Position numbers and translations under genes: made by a program. Below, one piece after another: positions 14,383-25,440 of a stretch of DNA of 64,000 nucleotides. The stretch lies in NCBI RefSeq assembly GCF_035582795.1, contig NC_134370.1:29189501-29253500 (forward strand). The letters run 5' to 3'. The DNA is from Mycteria americana. Lineage: Eukaryota; Chordata; Aves; Ciconiiformes; Ciconiidae. Position 1 is the first letter of the stretch, and every line of letters starts with the position of its first letter. Under the pieces are notes generated by a model. That model saw nothing but the letters and a program-made list of their open reading frames with translations. It was not told the origin of the DNA and did no database searches.

Positions 14383-14421
14383 GGGCGGGGCGGGGCGGGG
14401 GCTCCCCGCCGGGCGGGGCGG
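14383..14421 (+). promoter_or_regulatory. Cluster of GC boxes (Sp/KLF type)
   Basis: Three overlapping GGGCGGGG-type units at 14383-14400 are followed by another at 14411-14421, about 500 bp before the RET start codon. Sp1/KLF factors bind this motif, and the repeated G-runs can also fold into a G-quadruplex. The assignment as a promoter element is inferred from motif and position. Confidence 0.55.
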
Positions 14422-14804
14422 CAAGTGCGGGCGGCCGGGGGCGGCCCCGAGCGGACCGGGTAGCGCGGACCGGCGGCCTCGTCCGGGCGCGGAGGAGGGG
14501 CCGGGGGCTGGCCCGAGCCGGGCGGTGCCGCCGCCCGGGCAGCGCGGGGGGCTCGGCGGCAGGCGCGGCGGAGCGGAGCGGGGCTTCGCCCGTGACTTCG
14601 GCTTCTCCCCGCAGAGCCCGAGAGGCGCCGGCGCCGCTGAGGGGACAAGGGCGCTTCTTCCTGGCCGGTGGCAGCGGGGCGGGACCCAGGAGGAGCGAGG
14701 GAAGGCGCCGGCGGAGAGGCATCCCGAAGAGGCATCCCGGCGCGGTCCATCCCCTCCCTGCCCGGCTGGGTGCGTCCCATCGCGGCCCGCCGCCGCCCCG
14801 GGCC

Positions 14805-14822
14805 ATGGGCCGGCCCGACTGA
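14805..14822 (+). other. Short upstream ORF in the RET leader (5 codons)
   Basis: The sequence GGGCCATGGG gives a strong initiation context (G at -3 and G at +4). The frame encodes only Met-Gly-Arg-Pro-Asp and then TGA. It is in frame with the RET start codon, whose ATG begins 90 bp after the end of the uORF stop, and no other in-frame ATG lies between. If the transcript starts upstream of 14805, this uORF could limit RET translation through leaky scanning or reinitiation. Whether it is transcribed is unknown. Confidence 0.45.
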
Positions 14823-14912
14823 GAGCCCGAGGGAGCGGCCGGCAGCCCGCCCGGTGCTGCCCGGAGCGCCGGCGGCCGAGGCGGGACCGCAGGCGTCCTG
14901 GCGCGGGGAAAG

Positions 14913-14958
14913 ATGCCCTCCGCGGGGTGGACGGCGGGCCTTCTCCTCCTCTGCGGGG
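14913..14958 (+). CDS. RET: RET coding exon 1: signal peptide
   Basis: First coding exon of the RET receptor tyrosine kinase, the signalling receptor for GDNF-family ligands with GFR-alpha co-receptors. The 46 coding bases give Met-Pro-Ser-Ala-Gly-Trp, then a Leu-rich core and Cys-Gly, and end in phase 1 at a consensus donor (G|GTAAGT at 14959). Human exon 1 also ends in phase 1 but has 73 coding bases, so this signal peptide is nine residues shorter. By alignment, cleavage would follow Gly19, just before Leu-Tyr-Phe in exon 2. The n-region has no Lys or Arg. The start was chosen because an in-frame TGA at 14820 and no later in-frame ATG precede it, and because A at -3 gives an acceptable context. 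The call rests on CpG-island position, signal-like sequence and phase match to exon 2, because the segment is too short for similarity alone. Confidence 0.8.
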
Positions 14959-14961
14959 GTA

Positions 14962-17900
14962 AGTACCGCCGAGCCCGGCCCCGCGGGAAGTTTGCGGGGC
15001 TGAGGTGATGGGTGCCACCGGCGGCCGGGTCCGGGTCCGAGAATCTTTCCCAAAATACAAGCAAGATATAAATAATCCCCATACTGTTTCTCCGCTTTTT
15101 AAGCTCTAAGGCTAAGTTAGAACAGATGTGAGTTTCCTTGTTCTTCAGATTTATGGCGTGAAAGGGAAGAGTATTCAAGTGTATTCCTATTTTAAGTCTC
15201 TAAAACATTATTCCTTCTCTGTTGTCCCCCTCCCAGAGCTTTTTGCATCATCAAATTAAATTGGGTTTGGATCGATAAATGAAAATGACCACAATACGAA
15301 AAGTTACTGGGTCGTAACTTAGATGATGCTATCCACAGATGTCAAGTTTCTAAAGCAAACAGAAAATCCATTATATCTCTCTTTCTTCCATATGGCTTTG
15401 TTTGCCAATGCATTTCTGATGTTTACATGAATAAATCAAAGTTGTTGTTTGCTAGAGAATGCAGTACAACCTTGCAGACCAAAAATGCATTTATAAAAAA
15501 AGCAAACCCCAGACCAGCCCCGTAGTTCACTAGTTGGTATAACGGAGAGTAAAGCGCAATAGTAATTCTGTACTTGTGATTCTCTGTAAAATGTGCAACT
15601 TGTTCCTTCTCGTTATTGTTTCAAATTAATTGTATTAGTTCACACCATCTTAAACTACTCTCTGTCACTTGCAGAGAGTATAAAGCTATTTTATTTCATG
15701 TTTTCTTTAGTATGCTAAAATATTTCAAGTTGCCCTTATTCTTTCTCTTCCTAGCACATTGTTGTTAAGGCCTGATCATCATAAAATCTCACTGGTACTC
15801 AAACCTAGGATGTCTGGGAATAAAATGTGTGGGATATAATACATCTAAACACTTATTTAAAAAAAATAGAATGGGTTGTATCCCAAGTCATTTCACTGTC
15901 AGGAAGAATTAGCCATACTTGTATTGCTAATGGATGATCTATCACACTGCTTTGCTTTTATCTTTGGCAAATCCATTTTCTTTAATGTTTTTGGCAGAAT
16001 TAGGAGAAATGTAATTTATCTAAGTTCTTCAGTTTGAGGGGTATGTTTTCATTAGCCACAATGAGTCACATGCATTTGCTTGAAAATGATTTTCAGTGAT
16101 TTCCGTTTAAGCTGGACAGATGAACTTACTCCTATGACGCCCCTGTGCTGTGATGCCCCAGAACAGTGTATGTACTGAACTAACTGGTGCTTGGAACTCC
16201 TGAGCTGCGTTCTCGTACGGGGTTTTTTTTCGTCATTCTTTCCCTTTCAGTTGGACCGTCATTTGATTTTACTTGTATAACTTTATATGAATTTCACTCT
16301 AAAAGTCACAGGTGGGAAAGGGAGTTGTCTCTGTGTGTTTTCCCTACTCGAGATAGCGATCTAAACCCTTCTCCTTTAAGTATCAGACCTAAGCAGCTGG
16401 AAATCAGTTTGAAAGACTTTTTATTATTAAATGTGACTATAAATTGTTAACTCTTGGATCTGTCCATAGCTTGGAGGAATACTATAGGAGTTAATTTATT
16501 TGAGTAGGATAGACTGCCAAGTAGACTTTTTTTTTAATACCACTTGCTTATAGTTATAATTGCAAATATTAATTTTGTTTACGCTCTCAGCTTTGAATCC
16601 CTTTAATTTTTACTAAAACTGTGGGGAAGAAAAGTTGTATGCATTTACGATCTCACTTTAGAGTAATTGTATTCATAGTTATTTCAAGAAGTCTAGCGTA
16701 TGAGCAATGTTGTATGGGCGTCTGTTGCTGGAGAAGCACTGTTTCACATTGTTTAGATGTGTGACACTAATTCCTATTTATGTAATAAAAGCTGAGTTGA
16801 CAGCAGGGGTAAGATGAGTCGTTACGTCTTGGAGGTATTAGCAAAATCCCTGTGTGCACAGAGTTCCAGTTTAGAAACGGGGCTATCTTATGTGTGATGC
16901 TGCATTCCCGGGGCAGGGAGAGGAATGCAGTGAAACTTCCGTGGGCTCCATCCTAGGGGAACTACGTTGTGCTCTCGCTGGGTGTTGCGAAGGAATGTCT
17001 CTCACCTGGGCAGGACCTTACCATAGAGGGTTCCCACCCAAGGTTAACATGCAGTGATACCCTTGCACTCACATCCTGTTGGTGCATCCCTGGTTTATCT
17101 AGCTCTGTGGGGTTTTGGAAAACTTAAAACTGCAGTAGTTCTTAAAACATGTGCTCACAACTAACCGGAAGGTTTTCTCTAACTTGGAACGAGATTGCAT
17201 TTTACCAAGTGAGCTGGATAAATCAATCTGGTGAGCGTGCTGTTAGTTGAAAGGATTAGATCCGGTTCTTTTGTATTGGCGGGCTTTGAAAAGCACACTG
17301 GACCGTTTGTTCTGAGGCAGAAAGGCTGCAGCCTTGCTGGTTTTGCACCATAAGCAATGTGTGAGTCTCCTGCAGGCACTGGTATTAACATGCGGCAGCC
17401 TAGAAATAGAGAAAAGAAAATGAATGTTTCTTCTCAAATTAGACTTCTGTCTCTTTCATCAATATCAATTAAAAGAAACGCAGATTTTTATTATGGAGTG
17501 TGCACATGTATTTTTCAAAAGTTTTACATCTTTTTAGTTGTAGAGCTTCAGGGCTTACTTGCACACTGCACTGCATGGCTGTTTGGCACTGGAGTTCTGA
17601 TTCATTTCTGAAAGCTCATTGATATAAGAGAAGGAGCTTGTTCAGTTAAGTGTAGAAAAGAGCGCGTGTGGGAAAGACTTAGTAGGGTTGTCTTCTCTGG
17701 AAAGTAATTTTTGTTATTAAAGGGAATACTTTTGAAGAGGTAATCTATTTTCAGTGAATAAAATAAAGTTTTGTAAGCATTACACTATGCATATTTTGTA
17801 AAGTTGGAAGGGAAACGTGCATCTACATGGAAATAATATAAATGTTGCTTTAACAAATGTGCTCTTGGATACAGGCTACTTAAACTTTTTTCATTGACTG

Positions 17901-20900
17901 TGATATGAAACTACTGATGAATGTATTAGTTCTGATATTCATTTAAGTAATGTATGGGGTCGATTCTTATAGTGAATTTTCATGCTGCTAGGGTTACTGT
18001 TAATGTTTTATTTTGACTGGCTACAATTTACAATGGGCCTTGGCTCAACTGATGTATCTAGATCAAGGACAGACTTTAGAAACAAACTGTGCAAATATTG
18101 ACATTTTTCTCCCCAAAGTTTAGATATTTTGTGTAATATTTGTATTTCGCTATAGAAAACGGATGTTTTCCCTAGGAAGAGAACACCTATGTGATTCTTC
18201 CCCAAAAAAGATCACCTGTACACTAACTTCTTTAGATCAAAACAGTGCTAATCAGATCAAATGGTGGAGCACAGGCTTTTGACTTGAGTCAGGGACCAGG
18301 CTAAAGATAGCCATAAATTTGTTTGTGTGCCTGTCATTTTGGCAGAGATCTGGTCAGACAATATGTGATTTTCATTTTACTTTGTTTAGATTATAACCCT
18401 GACTGTAGAGCAAGGGCAAAGGGAATCTGTGGAGAAAAGTGAGAGGGAGGCACTTCATTACATCTTGTGTGTCTTGTTTGGGGAGGGTCTAACAGTTAGG
18501 AGGAAATTTCAAACCTCGTTGCTCTTTTTGGTGGGGAAAAAGTATTAATTATGACGCTTCGGTTCTTTCCTACTTTGTTATTTTTCTCTGCTCAGAGATG
18601 CAGCATCCGCTGCGCTGGCTCTTCCCCAGGCACCTCGCAGCCCGCTGGTGGTGCCAGCGCTTCCCCTCGCTCCAGTCTCCTCCTTCGCCTGCACGGACCG
18701 TGAAACTGCTGCTTCACTCGTACGCGGCTGAGTGCGGGGTTCATCCCAGCACTCCTGCTAATTTCCAGGAAAGGTGCCTGGGCCCTCTGTGGCCCTCCAG
18801 GCTTAATGTCTTCCCTCACTTTATTCCTGTTCCCAGGTCCTTCGCCTTCCAGTTCCTCCACAAACGAACTTCTGCACCGAAGTTCATCACCTGCAGCCTT
18901 TTCCGTTTCACAAAAAGTAATGTACCATGTTGGGGTTTTTTAACTCATGCTAATGGGATCTATATTTGTGTTATATTTAATTCCCTTTACTTCCCGTTGC
19001 TGTTTTTTGCTGTACCTTCTGTCCCTCAGCTGCCCGCATTTGCCTATCTGCCTGTCTTCTCAGGGTGTGTGTCAGGGCAATATGCAGTATTGGCTTGATT
19101 AGTTCTGCCAGGCAGTTTGTTGGAGTCTTGGTCTTTGGCTTCATTCATGGGTTTTGTTACTATCATAAAGACAGTATAAAGGAAATTAATATGAAGATAA
19201 CAAAAAGCCAGCATTTTAATGCTAAGAAACTCATTCATTAGGCTTTGATTAACAGACAAGATTTCTTGTAGTATTAACATAAGCAGTCAGTTTGCATGAC
19301 AGTGTTGGTTCAGCACCTGAATACAAGATGCACAGTCAGTAGCATGCCCACGTTCAGTTTTCCATCTGTATGTCATATTATAGTCTTTTAATTTTTACTG
19401 AAACGACAGACACGACTGGGTGAAGAAGCATGTATTTTGTTCATCTCCGTTTCTTCCCCTGTCCCCCACTTTGGCCCCTGGCAGGAGGGAAAGGATTTGT
19501 TCGCTTGTTGCTGTACTTGCATTCTTGGCACCGCTGCTCCGGCTGGTAACGAGGCGAGTACTAATTCTAGTCTTTTTAGGATTTGAACTGAGGTAACTGG
19601 TTTGAGGGAAGCCAAATAGTAGCTCTCTCCTCAGTACTTCATTTGGCAACTGTACTGTTTTATGCGTACCGTGTATTTAAAGGAGATATACTAACAGTAA
19701 ACAAGAATTCATGGTTCCCGCTCCTCCTGGGCTGCGATCTCCCCCATGATGCAAACCAGCAAACACAAATATGCAATGGGTTGGAAAAAATCCATAGTAT
19801 AGGAGCTCAGTGTTTTCTAGAGAGCCTTTTTGTGTAAAGGTCACTTGTCTGTGGTGAGGAGAAGGTTTGCTTTATTCATATGTTGGCATCCTTCAGCTTT
19901 CCGGCAGAACCGAGAGTGGTGCCAGCTGGTGATTGACCGGAATTGTCTCTTGGTTTTGAAACGTAACAAATTGCCTGACACTGCTTATTGGGTGCATGCA
20001 TTTGTATTAGTAACGTTGCAAAACTTACTTTAACACAGATGCTGATTCCCTACGTGAACAAGGTTTATGTTGAGAGCATGCTCTTTCAGGATTGAGGCAC
20101 GTTCATGGTGCAGAGTCTGTTCTTAGCTCTTACTTTTTACTCTCGTCTGGTTTGGCAGAAGCAGAGCTTAAAAATTCACCAAATTATTCAAAAGAAACTT
20201 TGGAATTGTTTATTCTCCAGATAATTTTTTTTTTTTTTTTTAAAATCTCTATTACATTTTGGAAGGCAAACAACTGAAGCATTGCAAGAATAAATGAAGC
20301 CGTAGGAGAAGGATAGATTTGAGGTTTGCGTACTAGTTTGGTTAGATCAGGATTCAAGTTCACTTGACAGCTGTGCTACAGACTTGTTCATTGTCTCACA
20401 CTCTCTCTTAGTTTTCTGTAAATACCACGGTCAATAACATGCTCCTTTGCATGTTATATGCGTTGTTGATTGCACATCACATAACTCCATACTGGAGCTG
20501 ACACAAAGTGGGGAAGATACACTGGAAAACTTTACAGAATCTCTAGAGTGACGATGCATCAAGAAAAAACAGCATCAGAGCAGCTGTAGGTAGCTGTAGA
20601 ATAAAATCTGTTCAGAGGCTTTATTTTTACAATGGGATCTTGTAAAATGGGATCTCATCAGTGAGATATATTGGCCGCTTCCACAATGTTTTGGTGAAGT
20701 CATCATGAGCCTTTTGACAAGTTTCATGGAGATATGTCGCTAGTTAATAACATCATTAAGAAAGTTTTTGTTAATACAGTAGGGAGTCAGCTGAGGTGTG
20801 AATAGCCAGATGGATTTTGCTCCTTTTGGAGCCCAGTTGTTTTTAAAAGGATCACAAAGGTATCTAAAGCCATCTTACTCTTCAGATATTTTGTCTTTTT

Positions 20901-23900
20901 TCCCCCCACATAAGGAGAACACAAAACTGTTTTCTTAAAGATTACTTCATAAAAATAGCTGAATAGTTTCAGATTTCTGGATCTTGAAATGGGACCATAA
21001 ACATACCAGGCGCATTTTTACCGAAAAGATGTTATGTAAATCTACCGAAATGAAGGTGATGATCAGCGCTTTAGAGCTTAAGGGAAAATTGCAGTGATCG
21101 CAGTCAAAAAAGGGAATTGGAAACTTTACTGGGATAAGAGTGCCAAAAATGTTGTTTGACTGAATTACTTTAGAAATTTGCCTAACTAAATCAGGTGATT
21201 GTAAAAAGAAAATGGATATATTACTCCTAATGGTTGTCTAATGGCTTTTCAGTGTATGCATTTAGAAAACTAATTAAACATTATATTTGACTGATATAAC
21301 AAAGTTGTTTGTGTTGCTGTAATGGGCGTTTTTTATAGTGTCCATTATGGCTTTCTTCTAAGTGAGACAAATTTCACTCTTAGATAATAAAATTAAACCT
21401 AGGTTTTTCTCCTAATTCAGAGACACCAAGTTTTCCCGATATGGACAATTCCATTATCTGTTCTTTTCACGTGCGAAATGGCAAAACTCACGTTGACATC
21501 AGTAGACCAGAATTTCACATATCTCTGAAGGCCCCTAAAGACTAGTTTTGCCACTGAATTAGAGCAGGCATCCATTAGTCCTGTCAGTGCCATTCCAAAG
21601 CTGAGATGAGACTTAAATCTCACAGTGGCTTAAAGACACAGAGAAGCTTCTCTGTTCTTGTTAAGAGTAGATGCATAAATTCAGGTAGTTCTTTACCACA
21701 CCATTCCTATTTCAAGAGCTGAGACTTTCAGATTGGTCCCTAACAAGGATGTTGCAGAGCAGCTCCCTTTGACTGCCTTCAGAGGATATTTCTACGCTGA
21801 TTGGCTTCTGGAGTTTTTTGCCTTGGTTGATAAGGAAGGCCACCTTACCCTATTATCTAAAAGTAGACATTGAAAAGTATTTCTTTGCAAAGAGAAATGA
21901 GGATGTAAGAAATATGAATGGTTTACAAAATGTTGGTGAGAATGGATTTGATTGTCTTGGTTATCTTCACCGCACCCTGCCACTGTGTTCCTCAAGAATT
22001 ACCTATCAGGTTGAAAGTAGCTCTTTGTGTTGCTGCTGTATGTTTGGGAGGAAGACGCTGACCACCAGTGTTCCTGCCGTTTTGCACAGAACGGGGCGGG
22101 GGCAGGGGGGAAGAATTTGGATTAATACAAATAAAATGGAACATAAAGTAAAATAAAAGCTATGTCTTACTGAAATTTAGCGCATAACATTCACTTATGG
22201 CTTTAAACAGCTGATTTTTTTTTTTATTAAATGAATTATTTAATATCACATCTATTTGGATGGGAATACCCAGTATAGAGTGATTAATACATACGTTTAT
22301 GACAGTCGTCTCGAAGTAGGAGAAGGTTTGAAATGTGCGTGTACTCTAGGGCTGCAGTCAGGTTTTCTTTTACAAAGAATAAAACCAGACACTGGCAAAT
22401 TATATGAAAATATTTCTAAATTAAATTGCCATCGCTTTGTGCTGTGCAAGACTGTAAGACAAAAGGGTGCTGTTCATGAAATCTAAGTAACAGGGAGGGG
22501 AAAGGAGAGGATACAAAAACTCTCATCAGGAAAAGGCTTCAAGTTTTGATTTTACTAGGAAAAGGAGGAGAAGTTTATTTTCCAGGAAAAAAAAATATTA
22601 AAAATTCAAATTGGGTGTAGGGGAATGAGAATGGATTTGGGTAGAGGGCACGGGCTGTTTTGATACTGTCATGTGAAATTGCACTGTGATAACTGGGAAG
22701 TTGTGACAGGACATTGGGAGAAAGTATCCAATGCTCGTTATCAACAGCAACAACAAAGTGCTGCTTTGGCACCTGCAGTACTAAGAACATCATTTTGTAG
22801 AGCACTTCAACGGCGCCTTCTCACATCTCTGAAGTACTTAGGTATTTAGGCACATGCTTAGGTTTATCCCATATCAGCAAAGCATTTTAGACTGGGACTG
22901 CTAAATCAAGGCCCTGTAAAGAATTGCACAGAATTTCCCAAAGTTAAAACTGTGACAGTACATTCAGGTGCCAAATTTCTCTTTGCTACCCTTTGCTGTA
23001 AAGTTCCCCTTTCCTGGTGTGTACCTAGACTAACAACTGTCATGTCTCCAAAATGCAGGTTTTCCTGTTGTGAGACTAACGCATTACAAGGAGGCGTAAC
23101 ATCTCCAACTTCTTTTGCCACCTGCAGAATGCAAAGATCCAGCTAGTTTGGAAGCAGCGCATTTTATTACTCAGGAGTGTAGGTGAGGTTAGCTTGCACT
23201 GAGCTCCGTCTTGCCTGAGTTTACAGTATCTAGGCTAGTAGGTTTAGAGCTAATTGGGATATCTTTGTCCTACTTTGTCATCTGAGGGTTAGATATGATG
23301 CTCCCGACCACTTTCTCCATGTGACTAAGATACACGTTTGAGATACTTCTCACTGACAGCATGAACAAAGGTCTTTCTGTGTGTATATATATATTTATTT
23401 ATTTAACTGGATAGTTTTACTGAGTAGCCTTCTTAATAGTCTAACTAACTTCCCTGAGTTAGACCAGGTAAGATCTGCCCTTAAACCTTTCTATAGGCCT
23501 GTTGTTTCCTTGAACTGTAAACGTTTGGCAATGGTTTTTGGTGCTACGCTACCTTGGATCACTTGTGCTGCTTTTGAACTGTGAGTTACGTACTAGGTAC
23601 CCCATTTGTATTTTGATAGTCACAGTGTCTTTGGAAAAAAATACAGAAAGAAATAGAAAGAAATTATGATTGCCTGTTACTGCTTTTGAGCAATTCAGAG
23701 TAGAGGTTTCTCTAGTTGAGCCTGTGGGTGTTGCTGAAATAAAAAGGTGTGAGGAAGATGATTTCTGTACAATGACTCATCCCAATCGCAATTAGGAAAC
23801 AAAAAAAGCAATGGGAGTGTTTAAATTTTGGGTTTGAACATATAAGTTTTAAAGTAATGAGGGGGGAACAATATGGCTGTAATATAAATTTTATTGCACA

Positions 23901-24430
23901 TTTCAATTCAGCATTGCTGACATGCTCCGAATGAGAAAGCATTATAAACAGTTTTATTGCTTTGATAAACTTTTGCCTTTGTGAAGATTGGAAGAGTTGT
24001 CCTAAATTGCTTTACTAAGGACTTTTTGGATAGTCAGAGAGTTTATAACATATATTTTCCAGATTCTTTTGTATTTAAAAAAAGAGAGAGAGAAAGAGAG
24101 AAAATAACCCCAAAATTTAAAACTTAGTTACTGTAAGTTCAACAGCAAGCAGGATCATCTTAAGAGACTGTGATAGATCACCAATAAAACCTCTGTAAAA
24201 AAGGAAAATGCTTATAAAATGACTTTTTTCTTATAATATTGAGGTATTTAAGTGAGCCTGTTGTTGTTGGGGAAAGGATATTTATTTAACTCTTTCTCTT
24301 CTTAGATTTTAGTCTAATAAAATTTGAAATGAAAATTGGACCAAAAGTTTCAGGGCAGTAAATGCCTAAAGAAAAGAAGTAAGACTAGAAAGCCCAAGGT
24401 TTTACTTCTTGCCTTTTTTTACGTGTCGTC
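14962..24430. other. Intron 1, proximal part: no elements recognised
   Basis: Apart from the CpG-island shoulder up to about 15,030 and the T18 run at 20225-20242, I see unremarkable AT-rich intronic DNA. A moderately GC-rich stretch at 18,598-18,900 lies in a 166-codon open frame (18598-19098, + strand) without recognisable similarity. A purine run with GA repeats lies at about 24,079-24,105. A short TA/TTTA tract is at about 23,385-23,405. Confidence 0.5.
20225..20242. repeat. T18 homopolymer run
   Basis: Eighteen T in a row, followed by AAAATC. No source element recognised. Confidence 0.9.
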
Positions 24431-24433
24431 GTT

Positions 24434-24453
24434 CCCCCCCCCCCCCCTTTTTT
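24434..24453. repeat. C14-T6 homopolymer junction
   Basis: Fourteen C followed directly by six T. One of several places in intron 1 where two pure homopolymers abut. Confidence 0.9.
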
Positions 24454-24890
24454 CCTAAATCTGGCTGCTACAGACTGCATTTTTGTTTGTATTTTTATAA
24501 TTTTTCCAATAACTTATTAAAGCCTTGTCTCCTGGCATCATGCAGTCAGGTGGGAATTTTTCACTTTATCGAAAAATTCTGTCCTTTGTCTCTGCACAGG
24601 AAATCTTGGCATCATGGCATAGCCATCCTAAGTACCTGACAATTAGAAAGCAAATTAGAAGAAACTATACAAGTCTCTACTTTAGCCTTTCAGAATTTGT
24701 TTGTCCACAACACAACTTCTAGGAGACAATAAGGGAAAGGCACGTTATTTAAGTATTTAGCTTGGTAATCTCAAATTCACTTTAGTTTGAATATAGTATT
24801 AGATATGTCAGAGTAATAAGGAGACTGGTAACAAGGACTTTTACTTATTTTATAACATGTTCTGTTGCTAAAAAAATCCCTCTGATGATT

Positions 24891-24908
24891 CCCCCCCCCC
24901 CCCCCCCC
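24891..24908. repeat. C18 homopolymer run
   Basis: Eighteen C in a row, 440 bp after the C14 run. Long C runs are uncommon in vertebrate introns and are error-prone in sequencing, so the length is approximate. Confidence 0.85.
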
Positions 24909-24959
24909 TTCCTCTGTTAATCCTTGGTAGTGGTGATAATGTAAGAATTACCACATGGA

Positions 24960-25065
24960 GTCACACTAAAAGTCCATCTGGCCCCGTGGCCTATTTCCTG
25001 ACGATGACTGGCAGTATCCACTTTTGTCCTTCATACTTCTTGGAATGCAAAGGATAATAACAAGA
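24960..25065. mobile_element. Possible ancient amniote interspersed repeat fragment
   Basis: The stretch around 24971-25020 (AGTCCATCTGGCC..., then a CCTATTTCCTGACGATGACTGGC-like segment split by mismatches) resembles an old reptile/bird repeat whose consensus reads approximately as 'gtccatctagcccagtatcctgtc' plus a 'cagtggccag' segment. This is a resemblance from memory, not a search result. It may be an old CR1/L3-type fragment. Confidence 0.3.
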
Positions 25066-25330
25066 AGTTTAGGAAATGCTGTTTTTGAGAAAAATAGAAA
25101 CGCTTGGCCATATTTATTCACAAAGAGACAACTGAGAAAGTAGAGTTCAAATTTTTCGGTTTATGCAGAAGTATTATAAAGATGGATGTAATGGTGAAAA
25201 TGGAGTAATGGTGGAAACAAGACACATGGGGCTTATGTCATAGCAAGTAAGATTCAGGAAGCATTTTGGTAACGGGGAGCTACAGGAATCAGTTGTCTGC
25301 AGTTACCGTGCGATTTCTGTCACTTGGAGT

Positions 25331-25440
25331 ATCTTAAGAACAGGTGGGACAGCAATGTATTGATGTTGCTTATGTGGTCATTGTGTTGCTATGGTCATAC
25401 CTTGGGTGAGTTAGATGACCTCTGTTGGAAACTTTTGATT
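25331..25440 (+). mobile_element. Probable old CR1-type LINE 3' end fragment
   Basis: It begins with a segment like the CR1 'tcaagaacaggttggacaa' region (TTAAGAACAGGTGGGACAG at 25334) and ends with TTAGATGACCTCTG at 25411, which matches the conserved 'actagatgacctctggaggtcc' segment near CR1 3' ends. The order and spacing fit a diverged CR1 in + orientation. The terminal 8-bp repeats are not visible. Confidence 0.45.

Larger units (their letters stand above)
13310..15030 (+). promoter_or_regulatory. RET: CpG island with the RET promoter, leader and exon 1
   Basis: An abrupt change from AT-rich DNA to very GC- and CpG-rich DNA. There are two dense cores, about 13,490-13,860 and 14,080-15,030, separated by a less GC-rich stretch with a T19 run (13902-13920). 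The second core holds the RET start codon at 14913. Sp1-type GC boxes (overlapping GGGCGGG) lie at 14383-14400 and 14411-14421, and no TATA box is apparent in the 300 bases before the ATG. This is the expected architecture of a CpG-island promoter. The transcription start cannot be fixed by eye. By comparison with the short human leader it should lie within a few hundred bases of 14913. Long open frames on both strands here are compositional artefacts. Confidence 0.8.

Noticed and set aside
14060..15178. 372-codon minus-strand open frame and several overlapping long frames on both strands
   Set aside because: They lie in the CpG island, where stop codons are rare because of GC content. They are rich in Ala, Pro, Gly and Arg and have no domain; the real coding segment here is only RET exon 1.
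18598..19098. 166-codon + strand open frame in intron 1
   Set aside because: No recognisable similarity. Moderately GC-rich at its start, then ordinary intron; treated as chance.
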